Positions 22,690-34,675 of a DNA stretch of 64,000 bases are shown piece by piece. The stretch spans positions 2,158,501 to 2,222,500 of the forward strand of contig JAVTLE010000005.1 of assembly GCA_033439295.1 (NCBI GenBank). The letters run 5' to 3'. How positions within the stretch are numbered: position 1 is the first letter of the stretch; each line of letters begins with the position of its first letter. Below the pieces are notes generated by a model that was not told the DNA's origin, did no database searches, and saw only the letters and a list, made by a program, of their open reading frames with translations. The position numbers and the translations under genes are program-made. Source of the DNA: Deuterostichococcus epilithicus. Taxonomy: Eukaryota > Chlorophyta > Trebouxiophyceae > Prasiolales > Stichococcaceae.

Positions 22690-25563
22690 TCAGCGGCGCC
22701 AGATGCTGCCGAGCAGGCGTCCCGCCTGCCCCGCCAGCCAGCCGACGGGCGCAAGCACCGGCACGTTGAACCCCTGCGCGACGCCGCCCTCGCGCGCCCC
22801 GCCTGCGGCCGGCTGCTGNCCCTGCGGCGCCCCGTCGGACTGCGCCGCCGACTGCGCATCTGCCTGCTCCTGCTGCACCGGCATCGCCGTGTGCTGCTGC
22901 GCGCACGGCGTGGATGGCACGGAGGAGGTGCCGCGGCCCACCACCTGTCCGGCGGGGGTGAGCGTCGCCAGGGAGGCAAGGCCCGGCGACTGACGCTGCT
23001 GGTGCGGCGCAGGCTGCTGCGGCGCCTGAGGTGCGGGTACGGCCGGTAAAGCTGCCGGCTCCTCCTACGGTATACCCGCAGAGGGCAGGTCAAGAGCATC
23101 TGATGGGCGCACGCTCTGTGCAGAGGAGCGGATCAGCGACCTACAGGTGCTGCCGTGGTGCTTGCGTGCCTGAAGCGCGGGCGAGTGGACAGAGTAGACT
23201 CACCCCCTGCGCCTGCGAGCGCCGAGCTGCAGCGCCTGCCTCCTCCGATGGGCGCCGCGCCTCGCACCGGGCTGCCGCCGACCGTGCGCCTGCGCGCTGT
23301 CTGCTGCTGCGCCGCACGGCACCGCGCCCATTGCTGGACCCGCCGCTGATGGGGATGGCCAGGCGTGAGGCGCCGCCAGAGGGCGCCCGCTGCTGCATGC
23401 CGGTGCCGGTGCTGCCCCCGCCGCCCGGGCGGCACCCAGCTCCGCTGCCGTGGCCGGCGGCGGCAGGCGGGGCGGCGGGAACCCCGCCAGGGCAGCACCG
23501 CTGCCGGCGCCGCCGCCGCTCTGTCGCCGCTCCATCCGCTGCCGGACGCGCCGCTCGTTCCGATCGTTGGCGATGCCAGCGGTCCTGCTGCGGCCTGCTT
23601 GCCCACTGGCGGCAGCGGCGCGCCGGATGTTCTCCACAGCCGCACGGGCCGCGGGGTGGATCTGGGCGTCCAGACGCTGCCGCTGTGCGCTAGCCGCAGC
23701 CGCCGCCGCCCGCTGCTGCTGTTCCGGCTGCTGCTCCTGCTGCTGCTGCTGCCGGCGTCGCTGCTGTGGTTGCTGCCCTTGGCCTGAACATAAGCAGAGA
23801 CGCCACTGGCCTGCATTGTCTGCTGCCAACAGGTTGCAGAAAAAACGTGCTGGCTGAGAGTTCGTTGTGCTTCGCGTCATGCTGATGCGTCACCACGGAC
23901 AATGAGAATGACCAACAGCACTTGAGCGGACCTGGGGGCGGCTGATAACCAAAGCCAGCGGCGGCCAGTGCGGCCGTGATGCGGCTCGAGAAGTCGCCCG
24001 CGGTGGCACCGCCAAAGGCGTCGCCAAAGTCCAGCCACACGTCGCCGTCGACGCCAACGCCGCCGCCCATGCCGCCGCCGCCGCCGGGCATACCATCGTC
24101 GCCAGGCATGGGCGCGGGCTGGGGCTGGACGCGGTGGTTGGGGTCGGGCGGCAGCTGACTTCTGCAGACTGGGCACGTGTTGTGCTGCAGGACAAGCATA
24201 GAGTCTGCTCAGGGTTGGGTGTGGCAAGAACTGACTGCAGCACTTGATGGCGTGGGAATGTGCGGTATCGGCACACCTCATGTGCTTTTCCTGAGTTGGC
24301 ACCGGCGGCTGAGTCGGCACGATGTATGTCTATGCGGGTGCACCATCTGCCAGATGCCGGGCGCAGCCATTTGCGAAGGCTTTGCAGAGAAGGAGCGGAA
24401 GCAGGGAAGTGAGAAGGAGTTTCACACCTGCTCCAGCCAGGGCATGATGCATTCCTCGTGGAAGCAGTGGCGGCAAGGCAGCTGCACCACCTCACCGCCC
24501 GCTTGGTACTCCTCGCGACACACCTGCCATCGGGAACTGAAGCTGTTCTGTCGAGGAAAGGACCCGTGGCTTCACATGCCACCGCGGCTGAACGGCGGCG
24601 GCAGCGGCAACAGATGACAGAGGTCGACAGCCCCCAAAGCATGCGGGCTCGGTGTGCATGCTCGGTGTGCATGCTGAGCTGAAGCCCACCGTGCAGGCGT
24701 CCCCCGCCTTGCAGGCAGCGCGCGCCGGCGCGCTGGGGGGGCTGCCAGCGGATGCGCAGCCTGCCGCGGCCTGGCCGCCTATCGCTATGCTGCCGGCGCC
24801 GCTGCCGCTGACAGACGCTGCGGTTCGCGCCGCGCGGGCCGCCTCGGAAGGAGTCGGCACCTTGAGGCGGGGCAGGGACTGGCGGGCGTCTGGTGCGGTC
24901 GGCACAAACACGGGTTGATGCTGCTCTGCTAGACTGGCGAGCAGCTCCTCGAAGCTCTGGCCTCCCACAAAGTCGCCCATGCTGAATCCCCCCCTGCATA
25001 GCACATGCATGCGCATCAGCATGTGACCAGCCGGTTTTTCGCCTTGGAAACCTGTTGTCGAGCAGCAGGCGTGATTAGCCACGATGCACAGGTTCACAGG
25101 TGTGGGTCGCCCCTGCAAACCTTTCTAAGCGTCAAGCCCTGTGCACCCGCATCCTATCAGTCTTGAGGGTTCAGTCAACCTAGGTCTGCTCGGACAACGC
25201 CTGTAAGCGAACAGGAAGACGTACTGGGTGCCAAAGCCCGGATGGGTGAAGTGGCCATTGCCGCCAGCCCCATGAGGCCCGAATGACTGCAGCAGGCTGT
25301 TGAAGAAGCCCTGTGGGTTGCCGGAATCGAAACCATTGCCGCCGGCTGCTGGGTTGCTGCCAGCGCCGTTGCCGAACACGCCAAACGCCGCGTCAAAGCC
25401 GCCGTCCTCGCCGCCCATGCCGCCCATGTTGACCGGCAGGACGTGGGTCGACACGTGCATGTGCAGCTGCTGGCCGCCGGGCATGGTGAAGGTATGGTGG
25501 TGCATGTGCGTGCCCGGCTGCTGCTGTGCGTCGTCCTGCTGTGCATCGTCCTGCTGTGCATCG

Positions 25564-25601
<38 letters not shown>

Positions 25602-26076
25602 GTTCTGCTGCTGCTGCTGCCGCTGCCGCCGCTGCTGTGCCGACTGCGCTGTCTGTGGCTGTCGCTGCGGCTGTGCGTCAGTGACCGTCTGCTGCTGCGC
25701 TGTGTGAGCCTGCAGCGTGAATCGTTGTCATGTCAAATCTACTGTTTGCACCAGCAAGGAACGCTGGGATGCGCTCAACTGGCTGCAGCTTGTATGTGCG
25801 CACAAGAACGCACATGTGGGGGCTGTAGTCTCACGATATGGATTCAGTGCATTCCAGTGAACACAAAATATCTCTACACACTCGTGTGAATGTGCGACAG
25901 AATGATGGCGACAGCGAGCGTTCGGAGCGAGGAGAAGCCATCGGCCACCCTGGTACCTGTGACACCATCTCCACGAAGTCGCTCGAGCACAAGGCACAGA
26001 TGCGCTGGCCTTCAGCGTCTCGTCGCTCTGGGCTGGCGGGCTGGGCCTGGCTGCATGCGTAACAATATAGCTCCAT
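22690..26076 (-). CDS. RING-H2 E3 ubiquitin ligase with N-terminal zinc ribbon and polyQ tract
   Basis: A likely ubiquitin ligase of the RNF126/BCA2-like plan. Exons: 26076–25957, 25709–25225, 24993–24690, 24523–24428, 24184–23932, one starting at 23783, and a last one ending at the stop 22692–22690. [10 protein letters not shown] plus ICALCSSDF gives a CxxC...CxxC zinc ribbon. Exon 2 carries a polyglutamine run and three QDDA copies, then Gly/Asn-rich sequence. CTVCREEYQ (the join of exons 3 and 4), [16 protein letters not shown] and [10 protein letters not shown] make a complete C3H2C3 RING. Distal to the RING are Met/Gly- and Gln/Ala/Arg-rich regions. The last coding stretch ends [18 protein letters not shown]. 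Exon borders between about 23400 and 22990 are unresolved, and the N at 22819 falls in this part. Confidence 0.82.
25542..25635. repeat. CAG/CTG trinucleotide tract coding for polyQ
   Basis: A CTG run on the plus strand, read as CAG on the minus strand, encodes about 11 consecutive Gln and more nearby in exon 2 of the RING gene. Beside it are three tandem copies coding QDDA. Confidence 0.9.
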
Positions 26077-26525
26077 CCTGGTCAAGCCTTCCAAGACCTT
26101 CTCGTTCACTGTATACTCGCCCTGGCCGCCTCGCCAGCTCGCCGCCGGCCAACAACGAGGCTTGACGGAGTAAAAATGGTACTGGTCCAGGAGGGTCTGT
26201 GCAAGGCGCGCTTTCGTGGAAGCAAGAGTGCAAGAGAGTTGCATCACGCAACGCCACGTGGTCGTGTATTGTGGCGCCTGTGTCTGCCCCTTCTGCTGGG
26301 CGTCAACGCCAGCGTGGGTTGGAACGCAAATTGTAAGGCCATCAAAGCCTTGATTTTGCTTGATTTGTCGATCTGCGCACCCGCAGCGACGGTGTCTCTC
26401 TCTGCGCACCCTCTCCTCGATCAAGCAAATCGACAGGAGTTTGTAGCAGCAATATTTCGGGTTGAAGCGGTATATTAAGAAGCTGACGATCGTCGATCTC
26501 TTGCTTCGGTGCTGCATGCAGACCC
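26077..26525. promoter_or_regulatory. Divergent upstream region of RING gene (-) and J-protein gene (+)
   Basis: About 450 bp between two start codons. It presumably holds both promoters. No clear motif is seen. Confidence 0.4.
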
Positions 26526-29500
26526 ATGTTAGCAAACCGCTCGCGGAGACACGGCTCCCAGCTCCTGGCCTGCCTGCGCCAGGCGCAGGCGCAGCGCTGG
26601 GTATCCACTGAGGTCGACGCCGGCCGCGCGCTCGAAGGTGATGATCCCATAGTAATTTGCCAAGCATGGTGATAAAGACGGAGATCATCTTCCAGAATTT
26701 GAGTTCCAATGCATTTGCCGCCGCCGACCGCAGGCTTTGGACCAGGCGCGATCCGGCCGCGGCTCGTGGAGTTCCAGATCGACGTCGAGCAGGCGAGCGG
26801 AACGTTTGACCTGAAGTGCGAAACATATGGTGAGCGAGAGCTGGCACCGGGCAGGGTTGGCCAACACGCCGCTGACTGCCGCTGCCTGCAGGCCAAGAAA
26901 TCGTTCCGGGACTGGCACGGCCAGCGATGGCTGTCGCCGGCAAAGCTGCTGGAGCAGCCCAGCAGCAGCATCCGCCCCGTACTGCTGCCGTTCTGGCTGT
27001 TCGAGGCGTCTGTTCGCGTGCAGCACTCTGCCACGCTCGGCTTTGCGGCAGAAGGGTGCGCCGCTGCTCTCATTGCATGTGAGACACAGCTCCAGGGCGT
27101 GTAGCACCTGGCGACGCTGAGCAAGCTGCAGATGTTGAGGCTTCGCCTGCGGACCATCGACAGGATGTGCGAGCAGGCCATCTGCCACGGCGCTCTTATT
27201 CACGGCGCTGCTGTTGGCGCCAACAGCACGCAGGACGGCAGCATGCTATGGCGGGAGTCGGAGGTGATGAACCGGCACCGCGAGTACCCCTGGACGCTGG
27301 GCTCCATGCAGATCTACGGCTCCTACAAATACCGGCGAGACTTCATTGAGACCGTCAAGTGCCCCGGGGCCCTGTCCCGCACGCGGACGCTCAAGGTCCG
27401 CTTGCGCCGGCGTTCCAACGCCTCTCTGCGGCTTGACGACACTGGCCTTCGTCGCACCATCCTGCATGCTGCGTGACCCAGCTTGTTTGTGCGTTCCGCG
27501 AGCAAAGCCTGCGCGGCTGACGCCTGCCCTTCAAAGCGTCCTGCTGTCAGCTCTGTTGCTGAGGAACGCAACAGGCCACTGGCCAACACACGGGCCGAGC
27601 CCGCTGCGATGCGCGACGTGCAGGAGGCGGAGGCAATCATCCAGTCGGCGGTGGCGGGGCGGGGCCTGGAGCGCATGGTTGAGATCGACGCGCCTACCAT
27701 GAAGCAGTCTGTCGCCTGGGAGCTGGCCATGCGCGCCATCCACATCCGGGAGGCACGCTCCCTGTACTCGCACAGCTCGTCCCACCAGATCGCTGCGGCC
27801 CTCTGGGTCGTGCACTGCACTTGTTTTTAACGAGGTGCCCGTGATGCGTCGCCGGCTCAGGCTCGGTTTGGGCAGGTCGGTCGCATGGGCCATGCCCCAT
27901 TGTGTGGGCTTCTGCCGAGAGACCCAGAGGTGGTTGGGCTTCGATCGCGCCAGCAGCTGCATCAATGCGCCGCGTCCTGTGGTGCAGATCGCGCTTGCAG
28001 AGGAGAGCCTCAAGGCGGAGACCAAAGCGGACGTGGTGCGGGATGTCAAGGTGAAGCTGCAGCCGGTGCGGCGGCGGGCGCGCATAGTCTACTTCCCCGC
28101 CTACATCGTGCAGTACACCTTCGGCGAGGTGCTGGCGACGACTGGCGAGCGGCGGCCGCAGCGCTTCTTGTCCGTCATCAGCGGCATGGGTGAGCGGCTC
28201 CCGTGCTATCGCTCGTCAGGGCTCACACCAGCTGCCGAGACTGTGGCTGATTTTGACTCGGGTACAAGGAGGAAGTGTCAGCTTACTACTAGTGCTGGCC
28301 CGGGCTCAGCTGCCAGCTGCTATTGCGACTGCCTGTATTGCTGCTGAGAAGCATTCCAGCCTGCTGCATCACCATCTGTCACAATGCTCACCACAGGCGA
28401 GAATCAGGTTGCGGGGGAGCGCCACTTCAACGTGCGCAAGGCGCAGCTGCTGACGGGCGCCGCCGTCGGTGGCTCCACGCTGGCGACCGGCGCGGTCGCG
28501 GCGTACGCCTTCGGCGACGCCGGCGCAGCCGTCTTCAGCATCGACAATGCATTTTGGATGCTGATGGCCTGCGCCGCAGCAGGTTTGCGCTTTAATTGTC
28601 TGGAATTCTTCTGTCGAGGGCTGCTGTGCACCTCTGTTGCTGTCTGCGCACTGAGCAGTCACAGGCAGTGGTCGTCCAGGGCTAGTTGAGGAGCAGGCAC
28701 CAGTTTCGATAGTTCAGGGCAGACTCTTGGCAGGGCACCAGGCAGTGGCCACGAAGCAGCGGCCCCCTGCGCGAGCTGGACTGGCATCGACCCCTGGGAC
28801 TGGGCTGCACATGAGCCATGCACCACCGTGCTCGCAGGCCTGGCGGCCCGGATGGCGCCACACATGCTGCAGCAGAACGTGGAGGCGGCGCGGGCGGCGG
28901 CGGATGAGGCGGACCTGGAGCGCATCATGCGCGCCGGCCTCGGGCCCCTGGACACCGGCGACGATGAGGCGCTGTGGGTGCGGCCCGGCTGCGGCAGCCA
29001 CCCCACAAGTCCACTGCGTCCTCACTGTCGATCATGCCCAGCTTTGGCGTGACAGCCAGCGGCAGACAGCTTCTGGTGGCATGAGAGTCGCGGCCCGGTG
29101 GGNGGGTGTGTGTGGGGGGGGGGGGGCTCTGCTGTGTACGCTCCGCCAAAGGTGGACGTTGGTCGTTGCATGGGGGGCAGCGCCCCTTGTTCAGATGTTC
29201 AGCCGAATCGCCTGCGACCTGTTCCTATGTTGCCACCCCAACTCTTAGTCATTGTTCTTGTCGCGCGGTGCATGGCGCGTGCAGTCGCCTGTCAGACAAC
29301 AGGTCAGATACACGCGGCCAAAGTCCACATCTGCATCGGTTGAACCCGTTGCATGCAGGTGTCGCGCAACCGGGAGTGGCGACGCTGGGAGGAGGCAGAC
29401 CTGTGGCGGTGGGATGCGGATAAGCGCCGCAAGTGGGCAGAGCGGCTGGTACTCAACACCCACCGTCGCGCGCTGACGCGTCGCCGCTTCATCGCGCAGC

Positions 29501-30443
29501 AGGCCGCTGCACGGTGAGCATGCCGTCGTGTCCTCGGATCCTGCCTGTGTGGCCGCCCTGCATCTCAGGGCAGCCCAGGAAGCGCAAAGCTCGAGCATGC
29601 CAGGGTCCTGTGACCGGCTTGAGAGCGTCTCGAATTGGCAATGCGTCTGACTCTTAGAGTACGCCTCAATTCCTCAATTAATCATCATTGCCGTGCAGGG
29701 AGCGGCAGCAGACGGAAGAGGAGCGGGAGGCGAGGCGCACCGCGCGCTTTGGCGAGTCCGCGTCCGCTCGGCAGCGCGCTGGGGACCCCTACTTCGGCGG
29801 CCGCCTGGGTGCCGGTCGCCCCGACTTCCTGGGCTACTACGAGCTACTGGGCCTGGTGCCCGACGCCGAGCGGCAGCAGGTCGGCAACCCCTGTGAACTT
29901 CATCGTGTGGCATGCCAGACTCAATTCCTGTGCAGCAATCTTTTGCTGTGAAGCTTGCCGCAGCCGCACTGGATGGCCATTCTCGCGGCTCATCTGCGCC
30001 AGTCATACCGAGCTGGCCTTTGCATGCAGGCGACCGCGGTGTCGGAGTCAGACATCAAGCGCGCCTACCGCAAGGCAGCGCTGAAGTGGCACCCTGACCG
30101 ACGTGACGGCCTCACGGAGCAGGATCGGGGCCTTGCACACCAGCGCTTCCAGGTGCGCTGGACAGTCAGCGCCTAGACAGGAGATCACTGTGAGAGACGA
30201 GGGCTGCGACTTATTGAGTGTGTCGCTTTCTTCCCAGGGTTGAGCTGCCGCAAAGATTGTGTTGTGCAATGGTTCCCAGCAGCGGCAATCAGTCACGTCA
30301 TAGGGACGAAACGAATGGCGACGCCAGGAGCTGAGGTGCACGTGTGCCTGTGCCCCTGACAGGAGCTCAGCAGGGCATACGAGGTGCTGCGGGACCCAGC
30401 GTTGCGGAAGCAGTACGATAGCGGCCAGGTCGTCATGACATGA
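26526..30443 (+). CDS. J-domain co-chaperone with C-terminal J domain and membrane segment, probably organellar
   Basis: J proteins stimulate Hsp70 ATPase. Exon 1 (26526–26637) reads MLANRSRRHGSQLLACLRQ, a basic leader like a mitochondrial presequence. The next coding part begins at 26734 and contains SFRDWHGQRW, LSPAKLLEQ and VLLPFWLFEASVRV. This resembles the domain that follows the zinc ribbon in some bacterial proteins, with YxPFW-like spacing. Later exons: 27234–27395, 27624–27752, 27988–28189, 28397–28582 (Gly/Ala-rich, about 20 hydrophobic residues), 28838–28977, 29359–29513, 29699–29879, 30030–30152 and 30363–30443. The J domain is at the very end: FLGYYELLGLVP, DIKRAYRKAALKWHPDRRDG (HPD intact) and LSRAYEVLRDPALRKQYD. 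The splicing between 26829 and 27233 is unsettled, because the frame runs open through the apparent GT-AG borders at 26830. One GC donor (27753). Confidence 0.85.
29101..29127. repeat. G-run with one ambiguous base
   Basis: GT and G homopolymer in a J-protein intron with an N at 29103, a typical sequencing problem site. Confidence 0.7.
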
Positions 30444-30612
30444 TGACATCAGATCGGCAGCCCTCCGCGGTGCCCGACCCTGCTGCAGCAGCAGCAGCAG
30501 CAGCTGCAGCAGTTCTGGTCTGGAACCCGAACTCGAGCATTCTTTTCTGCTGAGGATCACTCAATGCCGTTCGGTTGCTGTGGTGATGCCCGTTGTGTCA
30601 ATTTCGGCGCCC

Positions 30613-30638
30613 TGTAATGGTTTACTCGTAGGGTGTAA
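30613..30638 (+). terminator. Two TGTAA poly(A) signal candidates for the J-protein gene
   Basis: TGTAA at 30613–30617 and 30634–30638, 170–195 nt after the stop codon. The rest of 30444–30825 shows no gene and should include the promoter of the next gene. Confidence 0.45.
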
Positions 30639-30825
30639 GAGCGTTCCGAAAATGACCTCCGACAGCCAGCCAGTGATTGCACACCAGCCTCGGCCCACGG
30701 CCCAACGTCCTGACATCCATCCAGATTCTAGAATTCTTCATAGTTCCAGCGGTATTTAGAAGTGTACATCACGACTGCGGCGAGACCTCTCGCACTGGGT
30801 GCTGCAAGAGCATACCACGGCAGGG

Positions 30826-33800
30826 ATGAAGCAAGTTGACTGGGACCAACCCAGCTTTTATCCAGCCTGTGACTCAGCCTCCGACGTCAGTGAGGTGCGT
30901 CAAAGTTCCAAGTTGCGTGCAGTGTATGCTTCAGGCCGCTTGACTGTAGGATGACGACACACGGACGAGCATTGGTTTCTTACCTATCGCTGCGCAGGCG
31001 GACTGTGTGCAGCTGCGACAGGAAGCTGCGAGCTCCTTCTGCACAGCGGACGGCCCGTGGAGGATGACGCCCCTACCTGTCAGACCAAGCGCGACACAAG
31101 CAGGGGATGGCCATGGCGCCGTGTCCAGCTTCAGCAACGGACTGTTCTCTCCAGACGAGCGGACCACACCACAGGTGCAGCCGTGAATTCTCAAGCGATG
31201 CTGCAAGTCTGCGCACATGTCATGCTGCTGGCAGGGATGCCCAGCCACTGCCGCGTGTGCGGGCGTGCTCAGCATGGCACCTCGTCATGTGCGTGCTTCA
31301 CCCATCTATCTGCCAATCTCTGCAGCTGCAGGCTGACTCGCCGACCTGCACCGTGCATCCCAGCGGCCAGGGCCGGAGGGAAGAGCGACAGGCAATGCCG
31401 ATGCCCACCTCGCAAGGTGCCGATACTAGGCTCATCACTTGCTCGCTGCGCTTCTGCGTGCAGGAGCTCATGTCTGCAGTCAGCAGCTCATGAGGCAATA
31501 GCGTGCACTGTGCAGGTGCCGAACAGGAGGCACAGCCTTCTGAGGCGCTGCTGGCCCAGCTCCACGATCGCATCGCGTTATTGGAGGCACAGAGCTCCTC
31601 CCAGCAGCAGGTGATGCAGTTGAGCATAACATCGAGCACAATGTTGTCAAGCTCTGTGGGCACAGCACACGGCACATCAGTTCCTCAGTGTCATTTCTTA
31701 CTTGAAACACGACCTTGGCCAGGCGTCTGCAGTAGACCACAGCACTACCTCAGCCACATCGCCGCCGCCGCCGCCGCCGGGCGCCCTGGCGAGCCTCGTG
31801 GCCGAGCTGGATCGCAGCCTATCAGACATTCAGCAGGCTTGCCATGAAGAGCCCAGTCCAGGTGAAGCGGTGTGGACATCCGCTTTGGCGGGCTGCACAG
31901 GAGTGTTGGTGTGTGCCTCCTTTCCGCAAGGCAACAGCACTGCCTCAAGTAAAAAACAAATCCGGCATGGCCTGTCGCACGAGCGATGAACCTGACTGTG
32001 GCCCGCGGGGCTGCTGGTGCAGGGGCCTCGATTGAGGCAAGGCTGGTGCAGCTGCGGCGGCTGCTGCACGAGCGGGCGGAGGCTGGACTGGCGCTGACCG
32101 CGGAGAGCAGCGACGAGGCTGGACTGCGCGCTGAAATGGCGCGCCTCGCCGACCGCTTCGCCAGCGAAATGACAGAGGTGGGCTGGAAGCTGCGATGGTG
32201 GCGCTTGCGTGAGCAGCTGACGCCCCTGGCAGTTTGCGTTTCAAGCTTGCTTTTTCAATGGCGTCGAGCAAAATGGACACTGGCGCGTCCCCTTCGAAGA
32301 CTGGACAACTGAGCTGGTCCATGCGCAGGTGCGGGAGTTTGTGGCGGTAGAGATATCGGATGTATGCGAGTTTGTGGAAGAGCGCATTGAGGAGGCCCTG
32401 GAGCAACAGCAGCAGCAGGCGGGATCGCCGTCACAGCAGGGCAACGCCCGGCAGCCAGACGGCAGTGGCAGAAGCGGCCGGTTGGCCATCGCCACAGTGC
32501 CAAACATTTCCTGGAGCCCATCTAGCGGCGACGCTGGCGCCTGGAGCCCAGGTGTGGAACTTGCATTGTGGCTGTTGACGGAATGGCCAAAAGTACATGG
32601 AACGGTGGGGCTTGCGCTGACAGTATGCCGTGGCGGCTGCACCTGCAGCCGCATGCCGGGCTCTCAACCTCCCAAGTAGTCCCTGTCGGAGGACGCCTGG
32701 CTCTGGAGAGAGCGTTTGAGCATTCAGCATGATCCGCTTCCAGCTGCCCGCTCGCAGGCAGCAGCCCTGGCGGCGGCGGCAGCCTGGCGCTCTCAGAGCT
32801 TCCGCGAAACGTGCAGGAGCTGTGGCACTACATGCAACAGGGCATGCGGCGGGTGGAGGTACGTGCAATGTTGCTGCACTGCAGCTCTGTTGGCATCTGC
32901 TGGGCGCTGCAAGTGCTGCAGGGGTCGAAATGCCGCGCCCCGGTGCGGGGCGGGGCAGGCTGAGGCCTCCAGTGCATCAGACACCTCTGTCCGTGCGGCA
33001 GCCGATTGTCGGGACGCCCCTGCAAAGCGAAGCCCGACAAGCTGATGCAATCGATGTGCATGATGGGCACGCGCACGGCAGTTGAGTGGCGGCAACAGTG
33101 CGCGGCATTGTGCGCACCCGACTCCACAGGTTGGCAGCAGGCAGGTCGGACCTCACCGTGTCAACCTCCCTCCTCCTTTTGTGCAGGGGCTGCGGGTGCA
33201 CACGGAGGAGCACCTAGCGGCGGTGCGCTCGCTGTGCGCGTTTGCCGACGACCGCATCGCCGACATCAACCAGCTGCACGATCGATTCGAGGAGCGCATT
33301 GAGGACCTGCACGCCTCCCACAGGTGGGCAGTGCATCACCGCACGTTCACGATCGTATTCTTGACCATGCAACCTGCCGTCCACACGCCACGCTACCTGA
33401 CTTGGCCATTGCTGGCGGGCTTCTTGTCCGTGACACCCTGCGCCGCCTGAGACGACAGCCAGCTGAGATCACAGCCCTCAAAATCACGCTCTGGACTATA
33501 ATGCTGTCTCAAGCCGAATACGACTTGCCTTGCCGTTGCCATGCCGCAGGGAGCTGGAGCGGAAATTGGCGAGGCTGCAGGGCGAGCAGGCGCGGTCGGC
33601 GGGCCAGGTGCAGGCACTGTCCGTCGTCACGGCCGGAGGGCTGCCGCGGCCGCCATCGGCGCCCTCGTCCGCCGGCAGCGACGCCAATGGTGGTGGCGAC
33701 AGCCGGGCGAGCGCGCAGCGGACGCACAGCGCCGCAGAGTGAGTCTGGCGCGTCCTCCCCAAAAGGATTGTGTTCCAGAAGCTGCGCACGGGTGCTGTTA

Positions 33801-34035
33801 TGACCTCGTGCGATGCTGTGCTTGCATGTTGAGCCAGCGCACATCCCTGCTCTGCTGTTGCAAGCAGACCACCTGCCGAAGGTGCAAGAGGCAAATCGGG
33901 TGCTGGCCATGCAGGCGCGTGCATCCGGCCGCCGCCTGGTTGAGGCCGCTGGTGAACCTGGGAGTGCTCATGGCCATCGCCGCGCTGCTGGCTGCGGTGG
34001 CGTTCAACAATGAGCCCTATCTTGCGGCAACGTAA
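30826..34035 (+). CDS. Coiled-coil protein with C-terminal membrane anchor, unknown family
   Basis: I do not recognise the family. Exon 1 is 30826–30894 (starts MKQVDWDQPSFYP), exon 2 is 30998–31174, and several short exons follow, each bounded by cag|...|gt sites. Charged helical stretches recur: LLAQLHDRIALLEAQSSSQ (about 31540), LASLVAELDRSLSDIQQ (31780), LVQLRRLLHERAEAG and EMARLADRFASEM (32040–32180), EFVEERIEEALEQQQQQ (32370), LPRNVQELWHYMQQGMRRVE (32805), LCAFADDRIADINQLHDR plus ERIEDLHASH (33235–33320), and ERKLARLQGEQARS (33555). The last exon ends LVNLGVLMAIAALLAAVAF then NNEPYLAAT and TAA at 34033, a single membrane segment next to the C-terminus, as in tail-anchored proteins. It may tether or bridge a membrane. 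The exact exon list in the middle is not resolved. Confidence 0.6.
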
Positions 34036-34675
34036 AGCACTCGGTGGTGGAGATGGATGACAAGGTGTTGGTGGCGCCGTTTGCCTATTGTGTACATGTC
34101 AGACTGTCCGCAATTTGCTACTTGCGGAGGGCACGATGGGGTGGGGGAGGGGGTAACGATTTCAGCAGACATCCAGCGCTTCAGAAAGGCCGTTGGGATG
34201 TCCAATGCGCCGCGATTGGGGCATCAGTGCTTTTTAGGTGCATTTGGCTGAGAATATTCAGCTGGCCTGGTCGTTCGGCTCATCGAGCCGCCATGTATAT
34301 CCAGTCGATCACCTTTAAAGGGCTCAGAAATACCCAGTGTGTTTTCATCAAGCCATTTTAAAGGGCCAGCATTGCCCAGATGCCTGGTGGGGTCCGAGAT
34401 TCCCCCCTCAATGAGCCCCATAGCAATAAATTCCGAGGCAAGTCACCAGTCTGTCGTACTGATCAACTGATGACGCCGGATCTTTGTACACGTAATGTAC
34501 ACGTGATGCGAGATCCTGCATGCTCAAAGTCTCGCAGAGGCGGCACGGTGCGATCACTCACAGCACACGCGCAGCCAATCGAGCTGTCTGACCGAAGCTT
34601 CGTACAAGGCGCCTTTGATCATCCAACGGACGCCTTGCCGCTTCTCGCACGTCAAACCTACTCGGTCATCGCAGC
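34036..34675. other. Gap between coiled-coil gene and adenine deaminase gene
   Basis: About 640 bp with the 3' UTR of one gene and the promoter of the next. A short repeat (TGTACACGT twice near 34490) is present. No other gene is visible. Confidence 0.45.

Noticed and set aside
23133-23816. Long minus-strand Ser/Arg-rich frame overlapping the RING gene 3' part
   Set aside because: The Gln/Ala/Arg frame continuing from exon 5 is in phase; the Ser-rich frame is its shadow, though part of the region remains unresolved.
25831-26943. Long minus-strand frame upstream of the RING gene
   Set aside because: Only its last 40 codons before the donor at 25956 match a zinc ribbon; the rest spans the intergenic region and the start of the J-protein gene.
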